NCBI GenBank assembly: GCA_002840405.1
Contig: PHAR01000003.1
Coordinates: forward strand, 251,946 to 315,945
From: Deltaproteobacteria bacterium HGW-Deltaproteobacteria-8
GTDB lineage: Bacteria; Desulfobacterota; Desulfovibrionia; Desulfovibrionales; Desulfovibrionaceae
Direction: 5' to 3'
Length of the DNA: 64,000 bases
Every line of letters begins with the position of its first letter. Within the stretch, counting starts at the first letter, position 1. The notes below the pieces were generated by a model. It saw nothing but the letters and a program-made list of their open reading frames with translations. It was not told the origin of the DNA and did not search any database. A program made the translations under genes and the position numbers. Below are positions 49,357 to 57,327 of this stretch, piece after piece.

Positions 49357-50814
49357 TTATTCCGGAAACTCCGGAATTGGCGCTTGCCCGCGTTTGGGCC
49401 GGAGCAGCCCGTGCTTGGCCAGCAGTTCGTACAGCCTGGCCGACTTGAGGCCGGAAAGATTCGCGGCCCGCGCCACATCCCCGTTGGTGCGCAGGAACAG
49501 GGCGGAGAAGTAGGCGCGCTCGGCCTTGTCCAGCACCCGTGAGCGGTGCTCGCGCCAGGGCTTGAGCGCTTCGGCCCCCTCGGCTGCCTCACCGTCGCCG
49601 TCCAGGGCGGGCTCTTGTCCGGCCTCGGCCCTGTCGGTCACGCTGCGGCGCAGAAGCCGCACCCGCAGGTCAAGCGGCAGGTGCTGCGGCAAGAGGACAT
49701 GGTCACCATGGGCTGAAACCAGGCTCATGTCCACCGTTTGCAGAAGTTCACGCACATTACCTGGCCAATCGTGGGCCTTGAGCAGATCCATGTAGTCCGG
49801 GCTGGCTTCGACCGCGTCCTTTGCGAGCGGGTCCTGGACCTTTGCCAGGTGGGCCTGGACCAGGGCCTGGATGTCCCCCTCGCGTTCGCGCAGGGGCGGC
49901 AGCTCGATGCGGAAGGCCCGCAGGCGGTACAGCAGGTCGTCGCGGAACTCGCCGCGCCGGACCATGGCCGAGAGGTCGCGGTTGGTGGCGGCCACGAGGC
50001 GAAAGTCGCTCTTGATCTCGGCCTCGCCGCCCAGGGGCCGGAAGCGGCGCTCCTGGAGCACGCGCAGGAACTTGGCCTGGACGGACAGGGGCAGCTCGCC
50101 AACCTCATCCAGGAACAGGGTGCCGCCGTCGGCCTGCTGGATGAGCCCGGTCTGGCGGCGGCTGGCCCCGGTGAAGGAGCCGCGCTCGTGGCCGAAGAGT
50201 TCGCTCTCGGCCAGGTTGCCGGGCAGGGTGGTGCAGTCCACCACCACGAAGCGGCTCTTGGCGCGGCAGCTGCTCTGGTGGATGGCCTGGGCGAAGACCT
50301 CTTTGCCGGTGCCTGTCTCGCCGCTGATGAACACGTCGACGCGGCTGGCGGCGGCCATGGCGGCCCGGGCCAGGCAAGCGGCCATCTTGGGGCTGGTGCC
50401 CACGATGCCCGAGCCTGCGGCCAGGGTCGGCGCGTGCCGCCGCTGCTTCTCCTCGCGGAAGGCCAGGGCGCGCAACAGCGGCAGCACCATGCGGTCCACG
50501 GAGGTGGGCTTCTCGATGTAGTCCCAGGCCCCGCAGCGCAGGGCCAGCTCCGCGCCGTCCGGGTCGCCCTGGCCGGTGATGATGATGACCTCCGGCGCAC
50601 AGGCGCTGGCGCGGATCTCCTCCAGGGCGGCAATGCCTGAACCGTCGGGCAGGCGCACGTCCATGTAGACAAGATCCGGTTCCTCGCGCGCCAGGATGCG
50701 CCTGGCCTCGCCCAGGGTGCCCGCGCACAGGGGGGTGTGCCCGCGCCTGCCCACAGCGTCCGCAAGCAGCTCGCGGATAAGCTCGTCGTCGTCCACCACA
50801 AGGATCTTGGCCAT
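49357..50814 (-). CDS. Sigma-54-dependent response regulator (NtrC family)
   Basis: A 485-residue activator. Receiver: ILVVDDDELI, DLVYMDVRLPDGSG, IIITGQ, IEKPTS. AAA+ domain: Walker A GETGTGKE, sigma-54 contact loop ERGSFTGASRR, Walker B GGTLFLDEVGELP, and ATNRDL. C-terminal Fis-type helix-turn-helix: NGDVARAANLSGLKSARLYELL. The contact loop reads GSFTGA instead of the usual GAFTGA. ATG 50814 is preferred over 50880, which adds a tail unlike the family. It is oriented with the kinase operon 139 bases downstream and probably activates it. Confidence 0.93.
   Translation of the reverse strand: MAKILVVDDDELIRELLADAVGRRGHTPLCAGTLGEARRILAREEPDLVYMDVRLPDGSGIAALEEIRASACAPEVIIITGQGDPDGAELALRCGAWDYIEKPTSVDRMVLPLLRALAFREEKQRRHAPTLAAGSGIVGTSPKMAACLARAAMAAASRVDVFISGETGTGKEVFAQAIHQSSCRAKSRFVVVDCTTLPGNLAESELFGHERGSFTGASRRQTGLIQQADGGTLFLDEVGELPLSVQAKFLRVLQERRFRPLGGEAEIKSDFRLVAATNRDLSAMVRRGEFRDDLLYRLRAFRIELPPLREREGDIQALVQAHLAKVQDPLAKDAVEASPDYMDLLKAHDWPGNVRELLQTVDMSLVSAHGDHVLLPQHLPLDLRVRLLRRSVTDRAEAGQEPALDGDGEAAEGAEALKPWREHRSRVLDKAERAYFSALFLRTNGDVARAANLSGLKSARLYELLAKHGLLRPKRGQAPIPEFPE
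49359..49377. promoter_or_regulatory. Dyad ATTCCGGA-AAC-TCCGGAAT, possible activator site
   Basis: A perfect 8-bp inverted repeat with a three-base centre, overlapping the stop codon of the NtrC-type gene. Sixteen of 19 positions recur at 50845-50863 on the other side of that gene. Size and symmetry suit an enhancer site for the NtrC-type regulator. Confidence 0.45.
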
Positions 50815-50844
50815 GCGTGCTCCAACAGGCTTGTGCGCCAGGGA

Positions 50845-50863
50845 ATTCTGGAAACGCCGGAAA
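50845..50863. promoter_or_regulatory. Second copy of the CCGGAA dyad
   Basis: ATTCTGGAAACGCCGGAAA matches the 49359-49377 dyad at 16 of 19 positions. It lies 31 bases before the NtrC-type start on the divergent side, where it could mediate autoregulation or act on the plus-strand gene. Confidence 0.4.
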
Positions 50864-51047
50864 AGTTCTGATGAGACCATAGCAGAGGCTGCCGGGACTG
50901 GCTAGAGGGGGGTGCGAGAAAACGTGCAATGCTGCGCAATTCAAGGAAAAGGGACGAGCTGGCAAGGTTGGAATGAATATTGATAGGCAAGGACTGTGCG
51001 CCGGACGGCAACGTCCCGGCGGCCGCGTCGGTCGGACCGGCGTGTCT

Positions 51048-51084
51048 GCCGGGCAGGTGGGGGGCCTGCCCGGCTCTTCTTTTG
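51048..51084 (+). terminator. Intrinsic terminator with no upstream gene
   Basis: GCCGGGCAGG (51048-51057) and CCTGCCCGGC (51065-51074) form a perfect 10-bp stem with a seven-base loop, followed by TCTTCTTTTG. It is oriented for plus-strand transcripts, yet no plus-strand gene lies before it, so it may end a small RNA, a leader, or antisense transcription from inside the regulator gene. Confidence 0.7.
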
Positions 51085-51114
51085 CCCGTGGACGGCCCTT
51101 TCTTGAGTGTCCTT

Positions 51115-51143
51115 TTGACTCCCGCAGATCATTTGGCTAGACA
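51115..51143 (+). promoter_or_regulatory. Putative sigma-70 promoter of the 51190 gene
   Basis: TTGACT (51115-51120) and TAGACA (51138-51143) are 17 bases apart; the -35 matches five of six, the -10 only three of six. It is placed between the terminator and the gene start, 46 bases upstream of the ATG. Confidence 0.4.
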
Positions 51144-51189
51144 TGAGCTTGCCCGGCTTGTCTGGCCGGTCGCGCCGCGAGGAGTCTTC

Positions 51190-52701
51190 ATGGCATATGT
51201 GCTACTCATCGAGCCGGACCACCACTGTGGCCTTTCCCCCTTCCCCTGGGGCACCTTGGCAGTGGGCAGCCACCTCGCGTCCCGCAACATCCCCGTGGCC
51301 CTGATCAACGCCAGCTACCTGGACTTGGCCGCCTTCGAGGCCGAGCTGTCCGGGCTGCTTCCGCAGGCCACGTTGCTCGGCGTGTCCTGTTTCTCGACGG
51401 ATGCCGCCTGGGTGCTTGAGCTGCTGGCCCGGGTCAAGAAGCTTCGGCCGGAGCTGCCGGTGATCCTGGGCGGCCCGCACCCCACGCTTTTGCCGGAGCA
51501 GACGATCCAGCACCCCCTGGTGGATTATCTGGTGCGCGGCCCTGGCGAGGAGGCCTGCGCGGGCTTGGCCCTGCTGCTCGACGAGGTGGGGCGGCCCATC
51601 GTGGATGCGCCGGAGCGCCTGGCCGCCCTGCCGGGCCTGCACTGGCGCGACGGGCGGGGAGAGGCCCACGGCAATCCCCCGGCCGGAGCGCCCCCGGAGG
51701 TGCCCACCGACTACTCCCTGCTGCCCGAGATCAAGCAGCGGCATTTGCCGAAATACATGGAGATCCTGGCCGGGCGCGGCTGCTCCTTTGCCTGCGCCTT
51801 CTGCTACAACGCGGTCTGCGGGCACAAGTGGGCGGGCAAGTCGGCCCAGGCCCTGGCGGAGGAAGTGGAAAGCATCGTGCGGCGCTTTGATCCGCAGGTC
51901 ATCTACTTCCGCGACGAGAACTTCTTCCACTCCAGGGAGCGGGTGCTGGCCTTCATCGGGGAATACCGCAGTCGCGGCTTCCGCTTCCAGTGGGACGCCA
52001 CCTGCCGCGCCAACTATTTCACCAAGGGCTACATCAACCAGGAGCTGCTGCGGGAGCTGGAATCCATCAACTGCCGGCGCATGAAGTTTGGCATGGAGTC
52101 CGGCTCGCCCAGGGTGCTCAAGCTGCTGCACAAGGGCATCCGCGTGGAGCAGATACTGCACGTGGCCCAGACCCTTTCCGGGTCGAGCATCATCGGCAAC
52201 TATTCCTTCCTGATGGGCGTGCCTGGCGAGACCAGGGGCGAATACCGGGCCACCCTCGGGCTCATCCGCACCATCCTCGACCACGATCCCAGGGCCGAGA
52301 TCATCGGGCCGCAATACTACCGCGTGTACCCCGGTGGCGAACTCTACGACGAGGTCGTGGCGCACTGGGGCTTCCGCCAGCCGGAGAGCTTCGAGCAATG
52401 GGCCGAGGCTGTGCGGGGGGACTTCTTCGGGCTCGACAAGGCGCAGGATTACCGCTGGATCGACGGCAGCCCTGACCTGCCGCGCCGCGCGGACTTCCTG
52501 GTGCTTCTGGCCCGCAAGCCCCTGTCGAGCCTGCTGCACCCCTTGAAGTTCCCGGCCCTGCCCTTTGCGCTTCTGGCCCGGCTCAGGCTGCGGCTGGGGT
52601 TCTACGCGGGCATGTGGGACATGCGGCTGGCGGCCTGGATGTTCGGGAAGTATGTCTCGGCGGTCTACCTGCCCAAGAGCAAGGCCGGGCTGGTGGGCTA
52701 G
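51190..52701 (+). CDS. B12-binding radical SAM protein
   Basis: A 503-residue enzyme from ATG 51190, with GAGGAG five bases upstream. An N-terminal cobalamin-binding-type domain (about 1-140: VSCFSTDAAWVLELL, VILGGPHPTLLPE, VRGPGEEA) precedes the radical SAM motif GRGCSFACAFCYNAVCG, about residue 195. FGMESGSPRVLKLL and NYSFLMGVPGETRGEY follow the family pattern. The C-terminal 70 residues are hydrophobic and basic, perhaps membrane-touching. It is transcribed alone and faces the glycan operon's end. A methylation or rearrangement of a lipid or glycan precursor is plausible. Confidence 0.9.
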   Translation: MAYVLLIEPDHHCGLSPFPWGTLAVGSHLASRNIPVALINASYLDLAAFEAELSGLLPQATLLGVSCFSTDAAWVLELLARVKKLRPELPVILGGPHPTLLPEQTIQHPLVDYLVRGPGEEACAGLALLLDEVGRPIVDAPERLAALPGLHWRDGRGEAHGNPPAGAPPEVPTDYSLLPEIKQRHLPKYMEILAGRGCSFACAFCYNAVCGHKWAGKSAQALAEEVESIVRRFDPQVIYFRDENFFHSRERVLAFIGEYRSRGFRFQWDATCRANYFTKGYINQELLRELESINCRRMKFGMESGSPRVLKLLHKGIRVEQILHVAQTLSGSSIIGNYSFLMGVPGETRGEYRATLGLIRTILDHDPRAEIIGPQYYRVYPGGELYDEVVAHWGFRQPESFEQWAEAVRGDFFGLDKAQDYRWIDGSPDLPRRADFLVLLARKPLSSLLHPLKFPALPFALLARLRLRLGFYAGMWDMRLAAWMFGKYVSAVYLPKSKAGLVG

Positions 52702-52712
52702 AAGGTATCGGG

Positions 52713-54071
52713 CTAGAACCGCGCGTACAGGAACGGCGTGAAGCCTTCGGTGGCGAAGATCAGCGAAAGCCAGACCAGGGTCAACAGCACCGCCGGAGCG
52801 TACCAGCGCTGGCCGCGCAGCATCAGCACATCCTCCTGGCCAAGCCCATGCAGGGCGTGGGCCAGCACCGTGAGCGCCAGCGACGCCCAGACGAACGGGT
52901 GTATCCAGTGCACCACCCCGCCAGCACCTAGCATGGCCGAGACGATGCGCCCCGCGTGCCCCAGATCCTCGGCCCGGAAGGGAATCCAGCATAGGCCCGC
53001 AAACAGTGTCGCTCCGGCCCAGGCCAGCGCCGCGCTGAGCGGGGAATGGTCCCGCCGCCCGCGCCATTCCCGCCACAGCCGGTGCGCGCAGAGCCCCAGC
53101 CCGTGCAGCGCGCCCCAGAGCGCGAAGGTCCAGCCCGAGCCGTGCCAGATGCCGCAGAGCACCATGACCAGCATGAGGTTGAAGAGGGTGCGCGCCTCGC
53201 CCTGCCTGCTGCCGCCAAGGGGGATGTAGAGGTAGTCCCGGAACCCGAAGGACAGGCTCATGTGCCAGCGCCGCCAGAACTCGGAAGGATTCTTCGACGC
53301 ATACGGGAAGTTGAAGTTCTCGGGCAGGCGCACGCCCAGGGCCCTGGCCGCGCCGATGGCCATGTCCGAGTAGCCGGAGAAGTCCAGGTAGATCTGCAGG
53401 GCATAGGCCAGGGCCGCAGCCCAGGTAGAGGCCGCGTCATAGGCCCCGGCGTTGCCGTAGACCTCGGCCACATAGAGCCCCAGGCGGTCGGCCAGCACCA
53501 GCTTCTTGAACAGGCCCATGCTGAAGCGCCGGAAGCCCTCGTACAAATCTTCGGCGCCGGGCCTGGGCAGGGCGTCCAGTTGGGGCAAGAGCTCCTCTGC
53601 GCGCACGATGGGCCCGGCCGAGAGCACCGGGAAGAAGGTGGCGAAGCAGAGCACGTCCAGGGGGCTTTTGCGCGCCGCCATGCGTCCTGTGTGCACCGCC
53701 GCGAGGTAGGTGATGGCCGAGAAGGTCTGGAAGGACAGGCCGAGCGGCATGATCAGCCAGAGGGTGGACCCGGCCGGGGCGGTGAGGAAGAAGTCCGCAT
53801 ACTTGAAGAAGGCCAAAAGCCCCAGGTGCAGGGCCAGGCCGGCCAGGAACAGGGCCTTGCGCGGTGCGTTCGGGCGCTCCATCCCCAGGGCCAGGGCCCA
53901 GTCCGCCAGGGCCGCGCCCGCGATGAGCGGCACGAAGCGCAGGTCCCACCAGGCGTAGAAATACAGCCCCGCCAGGGTCAGCAGCAGCTTGCGCCAGGGC
54001 GCTGGGGAAAATCGCAGCAGCGCCAGGCACAGGCCCAGGAGCAGCAGGAACTCAGGGTGCCAGAAGGGCAT
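52713..54071 (-). CDS. MBOAT-family membrane O-acyltransferase (AlgI-like)
   Basis: A 452-residue polytopic membrane protein, with about ten hydrophobic helices spread along its length. NPSEFWRRWHMSLSFGFRDY and the catalytic-His block CGIWHGSGWTF are hallmarks of AlgI/DltB-type enzymes that pass acyl groups across the membrane to glycans or teichoic acids. Its start overlaps the SGNH gene by 20 bases, and the pair forms the usual two-protein O-acetylation unit. It is the last gene of the minus-strand glycan operon. Confidence 0.93.
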   Translation of the reverse strand: MPFWHPEFLLLLGLCLALLRFSPAPWRKLLLTLAGLYFYAWWDLRFVPLIAGAALADWALALGMERPNAPRKALFLAGLALHLGLLAFFKYADFFLTAPAGSTLWLIMPLGLSFQTFSAITYLAAVHTGRMAARKSPLDVLCFATFFPVLSAGPIVRAEELLPQLDALPRPGAEDLYEGFRRFSMGLFKKLVLADRLGLYVAEVYGNAGAYDAASTWAAALAYALQIYLDFSGYSDMAIGAARALGVRLPENFNFPYASKNPSEFWRRWHMSLSFGFRDYLYIPLGGSRQGEARTLFNLMLVMVLCGIWHGSGWTFALWGALHGLGLCAHRLWREWRGRRDHSPLSAALAWAGATLFAGLCWIPFRAEDLGHAGRIVSAMLGAGGVVHWIHPFVWASLALTVLAHALHGLGQEDVLMLRGQRWYAPAVLLTLVWLSLIFATEGFTPFLYARF

Positions 54072-55116
54072 CTCTGTGCTCCTTGGTGTAGTTCAGGACG
54101 GCCTCGGCGACCAGGCGGTGCCCGTCCTGGTTGAGATGCCCGGTGCCGGGCGGGGTGTTGAAGAAGCCGCGCGGGAAGCGGCCCGTGGCCTGGAACCGCG
54201 CGGCGAAGGCCGGGCCGAGGTCCAGGAAGCCCACGCCATTGCGCGCGCAGGCCTGGGCGATCCTTCGGGACAGGTCCGGCTGCGGCTCGGCCAGTACGAT
54301 CCGGCCCTGGTTCAGGGCGGGCACCGGCGGGATGCGCAGCAGCAGCACCGGCCCGCGCGCCAGCTCCTGGGTGCGCGCCAGCAGGAAGTTGAAGGCGGCG
54401 TCCTGATCGATTTCGGGCGCCGGGGCGTTTCCCCTCGTTGTGAGGGGAGCCGGGCCTGGGCTAAGGCGCACGGTGAGCGTCTGGAGCTTGCGGTACAGCT
54501 CAAAGGCTCCGGCCAGCTCCAGGGAGTGAAACGGGCCTGCCAAACGCAGCCCAAGGGTCGAGGGGGGGCAGTCCCCGCGCTCCAGCCGAAGCTCGGGAGT
54601 CGAGAGAAAGCGCGCGCGGCAGGGGCGTGGCATGTCCGGCAGCGTGTCCTCGAGCCTGCTCAGGACCAGGACGTTCAGGGCCACGGGCTCAAGGACCCCG
54701 GCGTAGTCGGGCAGCCGGAACACGGCGTCGATGAGGGTGTCGCCGCCGTTGCCGATGCCCACACCGTTCAGGGGCAAAGCGTCTCGCCGGGCCAGGGAAG
54801 TGAACACCTGGGCCATGCGTTCGCTGTCATCCACCTGCACGGCCTCCACAAAGGAGTCGCCCCAGAAGACGACCTTGGGCCCCTGCGGCAGATCTCCACC
54901 GGGCAGGCCCCGGATGCCGTGCCCGCCCACTTTCGACGTGGCCCAGCCCTCGCCCCGCGTGCGCGAGGAGGTGCCTGGAGCCGGGACATAGCGATTCACG
55001 GCGGTGTCAAAAACGACTGGCTGCACCGTGTCCAGAAAAAACGCCCCGGCGACCCAGGCCGCGAGCAGGGACAAGGCCAGTCCGAGAAGCCAATGGCGCA
55101 GCGGCGGGGCGCTCAT
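54052..55116 (-). CDS. SGNH-hydrolase-like protein, O-acetylation partner
   Basis: A 354-residue protein with one N-terminal membrane segment (WLLGLALSLLAAWVAGAFFL), leaving the rest outside the cytoplasm. KVVFWGDSFVEAVQ gives the nucleophilic Ser and GHLNQDGHRLVAEAV the C-terminal Asp-x-x-His part of the triad. Such AlgJ/AlgX/DltD-like proteins act with an MBOAT enzyme to move acetyl groups to an extracellular glycan. ATG 55116 overlaps the preceding stop as ATGA; the ATG at 55134 is less likely. Confidence 0.82.
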   Translation of the reverse strand: MSAPPLRHWLLGLALSLLAAWVAGAFFLDTVQPVVFDTAVNRYVPAPGTSSRTRGEGWATSKVGGHGIRGLPGGDLPQGPKVVFWGDSFVEAVQVDDSERMAQVFTSLARRDALPLNGVGIGNGGDTLIDAVFRLPDYAGVLEPVALNVLVLSRLEDTLPDMPRPCRARFLSTPELRLERGDCPPSTLGLRLAGPFHSLELAGAFELYRKLQTLTVRLSPGPAPLTTRGNAPAPEIDQDAAFNFLLARTQELARGPVLLLRIPPVPALNQGRIVLAEPQPDLSRRIAQACARNGVGFLDLGPAFAARFQATGRFPRGFFNTPPGTGHLNQDGHRLVAEAVLNYTKEHRDALLAP

Positions 55117-56252
55117 GGCTGGACCTTGCCGCACAGCCCTGCCAGCAGCGCCTCGGTGTCATCCACCATGCGCTGCACCCCGAAATTCACGACGATGCGC
55201 TCCCGGCAGGCCCGGCCCAGTCCCTCGTCCTCACGTTTCAAGCGCTCAAGCAGGTCCTCCAGCCCGGCGGCCAGGGCCTCGGGCTCGCCCTTGGGGACGA
55301 GCCTGCCCGTGTCGCCCAGGACCAGGGCCGCGTCGCCCGCATCCGTGGCGCAGCAGGGCACGCCGCAGGCCATGGCCTCGCCCAGCACGTTGGGGAAGCC
55401 TTCGCCAAAGGCTGAGGACAGGCACAGCGCGTCCAGGGCGTTGTACACCTCGGGCATGTCCGTGCGCATCCCGGCCCAGACGAGCCTTTTGGCCAGCCCA
55501 AGCCCGGCGGCCTGGTCGCGGAGCTCGGCCAGGTAAGACTCTGGCCCGCCGCCCACGCACACGAAGCGCGCCTCCGGGCGTCTTGCGGCCAGCAGGGCTG
55601 CGGCGCGCAGAAAGTTCGGGTGGTCCTTCATGGGGTCCAGCCGCGCCACAAGGCCGATGAGCGCCTCGCCCGGCCCGATGCCCCAGCCCTGCCGCAGGGC
55701 CGCGCCCAGGGCCCTGTCCGGCCGGCAGCGGGCGGTGTCGATGCCGTTTGGCACCACCACGGCGCGCGTCTCTGGAAACCCTCGCGCCAGGCAGTCGCGC
55801 AGGCCGGCATGGGAGTTGACGATGACCAAGTCGGCCAGAAAGGACAGCCGGACCTCCATGCTCTGCAGCCAGCTTCCGGCCCGGCCATGTGCATAGGCTC
55901 CGGGGTCCACGTTGGTGGCGCGCATGCCCATGACCAGCCGCGCGGCCGGGGCCGCCGGCCGCACAAGGGCGCCCAGGACGCAGGGGGTGGACAGGAAGGC
56001 GTAGTGGACCTGGGGCCGGAAGGAGCGCAGCAGCCCGGCCAGGCGCAGGGCCACGCGCAGGTTGTCCCAGCGGCCCTGTTTGTTCAGCGTGACGAGTTCG
56101 GCCTTGCCCAGGGCCGCCTCCAGCGGGCCTGCCTGGCCCAGGGTCGCGGCCAGCACCTCGTGCCCGCGCTCGGACAGCCCGGCGGCCAGTTCGGCGAACT
56201 GGCGCTCGGCCCCGCCGGGCATGAGGGAGGGGATGGAGAGGAGGATGCGCAT
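55113..56252 (-). CDS. Glycosyltransferase family 4
   Basis: A 379-residue GT-B enzyme. MRILLSIPSLMPGGAERQFA at the start is typical, with the glycine-rich acceptor loop. VVVPNGIDTARC and LIGLVARLDPMKDHPNFL mark the second Rossmann domain, and SSAFGEGFPNVLGEAMACG the donor-binding E-x7-E block. The ATG shares one base with the stop of the upstream gene (TGATG), and its own stop overlaps the SGNH start. Confidence 0.92.
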   Translation of the reverse strand: MRILLSIPSLMPGGAERQFAELAAGLSERGHEVLAATLGQAGPLEAALGKAELVTLNKQGRWDNLRVALRLAGLLRSFRPQVHYAFLSTPCVLGALVRPAAPAARLVMGMRATNVDPGAYAHGRAGSWLQSMEVRLSFLADLVIVNSHAGLRDCLARGFPETRAVVVPNGIDTARCRPDRALGAALRQGWGIGPGEALIGLVARLDPMKDHPNFLRAAALLAARRPEARFVCVGGGPESYLAELRDQAAGLGLAKRLVWAGMRTDMPEVYNALDALCLSSAFGEGFPNVLGEAMACGVPCCATDAGDAALVLGDTGRLVPKGEPEALAAGLEDLLERLKREDEGLGRACRERIVVNFGVQRMVDDTEALLAGLCGKVQP

Positions 56253-57208
56253 CAAGCCCGGCTCTCCCCGTCCGCCTGGAACAGCTCCAGGGCCTCGTGG
56301 CCGCCCTGCTTCTCCTCCAGCACGAGCCGTCCGCCGGTCTTGCGCAGCACAAAGTAGGCCTCGCCGCCGGGATAGCGGGCGTTGTTCTGGGAGATGACCA
56401 GGATCCCGCCCTCCAGCAGGCTCTCGCCCAGGTTGGCCGTTGCCGCGCGGATGACCTGGTCCGGGAAATAGTGGCGGTTGAACACGTTGGCGCATTTGAT
56501 GGCGTGCACCGGGGCTGTGGCCCGGCCCCAGCGCACGTCAAAGGGGCGGATGACGTTGATGCCCAGGGACTCCGGCAGGATCGGGTTGATGGTCTCGATG
56601 CGCGCCCAGGAAGCCGTGTCGAAGGTGACGGAGAGCGGCAGGTTGAGGTAGAACAGCGGCAGCTTGAGGCCCAGCAGGCGGCCGTCGGCGTCCGCCAGCA
56701 GGCAGGCGAAGGGCAGGCCCTTGCGGTAGAAATACGGATGCCGGTCCGTGAGCTCCGCCACCGCGTCTGCTGGCAGGGACTCCAGGAGCCTGATGCAGGA
56801 GACGCCGTCGGACACGCCCACTTCGAGCAGGCGCGGCGCGGGCACGCCCTGGATGCCGCGCAGAACCGCCGCGTCAGCCAGCCGCGTCCGGTCCAGGCCG
56901 GTGGTTTTGTAGGTCTCCCGGGCGTTGATGTAGGAGATGGCCTGGGTGAACAGGGCGGAGCGGGTCGAGAGCTCTGCCGAGAGCCCACGGATGCGCCCCA
57001 GGAGCATGGGGGTGAATTTCAGGCGCAGGAAGCGCAGGGCCAGGGTCTGCAGGCTGCCCCCGCGCATGATCCAGCGCAGGACCAAGGGGGAGTCGACGCA
57101 CATCCCGCTTGTCTTCAGGACGTGCTCGAGGCCAAGGAAAAAAGGCAAGGAGTCCTCAGGTATTGGACCAGGCTGCTCGACGGCATTTTGCGGAATGGTG
57201 CTGGTCAT
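56252..57208 (-). CDS. Methyltransferase-like protein
   Basis: A 318-residue protein from ATG 57208; the longer frame to 57448 overlaps asnB and looks like a shadow. PRLLEVGVSDGVSCIRLLESL resembles motif I of class I methyltransferases, and ESLLEGGILVISQNN the late hydrophobic strand. The N-terminal 130 residues are helical and unlike known families. Between an asparagine synthase and a glycosyltransferase, it may modify a sugar. The class is moderately supported, the substrate unknown. Confidence 0.65.
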   Translation of the reverse strand: MTSTIPQNAVEQPGPIPEDSLPFFLGLEHVLKTSGMCVDSPLVLRWIMRGGSLQTLALRFLRLKFTPMLLGRIRGLSAELSTRSALFTQAISYINARETYKTTGLDRTRLADAAVLRGIQGVPAPRLLEVGVSDGVSCIRLLESLPADAVAELTDRHPYFYRKGLPFACLLADADGRLLGLKLPLFYLNLPLSVTFDTASWARIETINPILPESLGINVIRPFDVRWGRATAPVHAIKCANVFNRHYFPDQVIRAATANLGESLLEGGILVISQNNARYPGGEAYFVLRKTGGRLVLEEKQGGHEALELFQADGESRA

Positions 57209-57327
57209 GGTCGCCTTGTGGGTTTGGTGGTTGGCGGGCCGGAGCAGTTCTTCCCACAGGTCCGGTCCGGACTCAAGGCCAAAATCCGAGGCCGCCCTGA
57301 CTGGGCGCAACAGGCAGCAAATGTCAT
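57205..57327 (-). CDS. Possible 40-residue coupled small ORF
   Basis: ATG 57327 overlaps the asnB stop (ATGA) and follows GGAGGG by four bases. The frame ends in a TGA that overlaps the start of the methyltransferase-like gene (ATGA again). The peptide has four Cys and many Pro/Thr/Arg, no motif. It neatly fills the 115-base gap, so it may be a real small protein or a coupling device. Confidence 0.35.
   Translation of the reverse strand: MTFAACCAQSGRPRILALSPDRTCGKNCSGPPTTKPTRRP

Larger units (their letters stand above)
50815..51189. other. Divergent intergenic region between the NtrC-type gene and the radical SAM gene
   Basis: These 375 bases hold no supported protein gene. In order they contain the second copy of the CCGGAA dyad (50845-50863), a GG-N10-GC sequence at 50986-50999 that could be a weak plus-strand sigma-54 element, an intrinsic-terminator hairpin (51048-51084) and a sigma-70-like promoter (51115-51143) before the 51190 gene. 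Confidence 0.6.

Noticed and set aside
50901-50920. TGGCTAGAGGGGGGTGC as a sigma-54 promoter
   Set aside because: The spacing between GG and GC is 12, not 10.
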